DNA from: Strigops habroptila
Taxonomy: Eukaryota; Chordata; Aves; Psittaciformes; Psittacidae
DNA length: 64,000 nt
Reading direction: 5' to 3'
NCBI RefSeq assembly: GCF_004027225.2
Contig: NC_044301.2
Location: 27,425,234-27,489,233 of the forward strand
Position 1 is the first letter of the stretch. Every line of letters begins with the position of its first letter. A program made the position numbers and the translations under genes. This document shows positions 62,929-64,000 of this stretch, piece after piece. The notes beneath the pieces are model-generated. The model ran no database searches. It worked only from the letters and a program-made list of their open reading frames with translations, and was not told where the DNA came from.

Positions 62929-64000
62929 CATAGAATCATAGAATCCTAGAATCGTAAGGGTTGGAAAGGACCTTAAGATCATCTAGTTCCAACCCCCCTG
63001 CCATGGGCAGGGACACCTTGCCCTAAACCACGTGGTTCAAGGCTCTGTCCAACCTGGCCTTGAACACCGCCAGGGATGGAGCATCCACAACCCCCCCGGG
63101 CAACCCATTCCAGTGCTTCACCACCCTCACTGTAAAGAACTTCTTCCTTATATCTAGTCTAAACTTCCCCTGTTTAAGTTTGAACTCATTACCCCTTGTC
63201 CTACCACTACAGTCCCTAAGGAAGAGTCCCTCCCCAGCATCCTTGTAGACCCCCTTCAGATACTGGAAGGCTGCTAGGAGGTCACCACGCAGCCTTCTCT
63301 TCTCCAGGCTGAACAGCCCCAACTCTCTCAGCCTGCCTTCATACGGGAGGTGCTCCAGCCCTCTTATCATCCTTGTGGCCCTCCTCTGGACTCGCTCCAA
63401 CAGCTCCATGTCCTTTTTAAGTTGAGGACACCAGAACTGTACACAGTACTCCAAGTGAGGTCTCACGAGAGCAGAGTAGAGGGGCAGGATCACCTCCTTC
63501 GACCTGATGGTCATGCTTCTTTTGATGCAGCCCAGGATACGGTTGGCTTTCTGGGCTCCAAGCGCACACTGCCGGCTCATGTTAAGCTTCTCGTCAACCA
63601 ACACCCCCAAGTCCTTTTCTGCAGGGCTGCTCTGAATCTCTTCTCTGCCCAGCCTGTAGCAGTGCCTGGGATTGCCCCGACCCAGGTGTAGGACCTTACA
63701 CTTGGCTTGGTTAAACTTCATAAGGTTGGCATCGGCCCACCTCACAAGTGTGTCAAGGTCCCTCTGGATGGCATCCCTTCCCTCCAGCGTATCAACCGAA
63801 CCACACAGCTTGGTGTCGTCGGCAAACTTGCTGAGGGCGCACTCAATCCCACTGTCCATGTCGCCGACAAAGATGTTGAACAGGACCGGTCCCAACACCG
63901 ATCCCTGAGGGACACCACTCGTTACAGGTTTCCAGCTGGACATCGAGCCATTTACCACAACTCTTTGCGTGCGGCCATCGAGCCAGTTTTTTATCCACCG
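62929..64000 (-). pseudogene. CR1 LINE, 3' part, continuing beyond the window
   Basis: The tail ATAGAATCATAGAATCCTAG is at 62929; the 3' region is of the CCTTGCCCTAAACCACGTGG type. RT frame 63023-63958 is open to the natural end RALNHVV, with FADDTKLCG and [18 protein letters not shown]; the 5' side runs off the window. Very close to the copy at 8511-10140. A short older CR1 piece (62889-62928) precedes it. Confidence 0.9.

Noticed and set aside
53418..64000. UBQLN1 exon 1 within the window
   Set aside because: I looked for a GC-rich first exon with the start of the ubiquitin-like domain on the minus strand and found none; the region is intron with repeats.

Overview
The window is bird nuclear DNA. 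Two things show this: many CR1 LINE copies whose 3' ends carry the avian ATTCTATG-type tail and whose ORF2 encodes endonuclease plus reverse transcriptase, and several avian endogenous retrovirus (ERV) families. The only host gene I can support is UBQLN1 (ubiquilin-1), on the minus strand. Exons 2-11 lie between 53417 and 32834; exon 1 with the start codon must lie beyond 64000. In chicken UBQLN1 is sex-linked (chromosome Z, with a W copy as I recall). The very high load of LTR elements, together with a one-base frameshift in exon 9, makes a W-chromosome copy my preferred inference, but the sequence alone cannot prove it.

Layout. 1-26.1 kb is almost solid nested repeat: a truncated ERVL-type (class III, spuma-like) element; a large ERVL provirus on the minus strand (1946-13081, 5-bp target duplication ATTTT) that has taken in two CR1 copies and a foreign LTR; a plus-strand ERVL fragment (13184-14718); a plus-strand ERVL provirus with a microhomology deletion (15091-19029, target duplication GGTCA) inside an older CR1; and two further CR1s around an LTR fragment. 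26.1-31.6 kb is mainly single-copy-like, with one LTR (27215-29399, target duplication CTCAG). 31.6-53.4 kb is UBQLN1. Its introns hold solo LTRs, CR1s and a tandemly duplicated ERVL remnant (37.1-44.3 kb). 53.8-64 kb, in intron 1, holds an ERVL fragment with a solo LTR, an LTR split by a young alpharetrovirus-like provirus (57735-62608), and a CR1 that runs off the window.

The most unusual object is the 4.87-kb provirus at 57735-62608. Its two 366-bp LTRs differ at about three positions and it has a 6-bp target duplication (TGGGCT), a tRNA-Trp-type primer site, gag broken by one in-frame stop, and a complete 463-codon env. It has no protease, RT or integrase. Between gag and env it carries about 1 kb of ORFs I cannot assign, one of them cysteine-rich, and an 18-nt exact copy of its own polypurine tract. 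The ERVL elements share a second oddity: a conserved hydrophobic reading frame between primer site and gag that in one copy is continuous with Gag.

Apart from UBQLN1, the genes here are parts of mobile elements, mostly broken. I saw no tRNA, rRNA, CRISPR or bacterial-type features.
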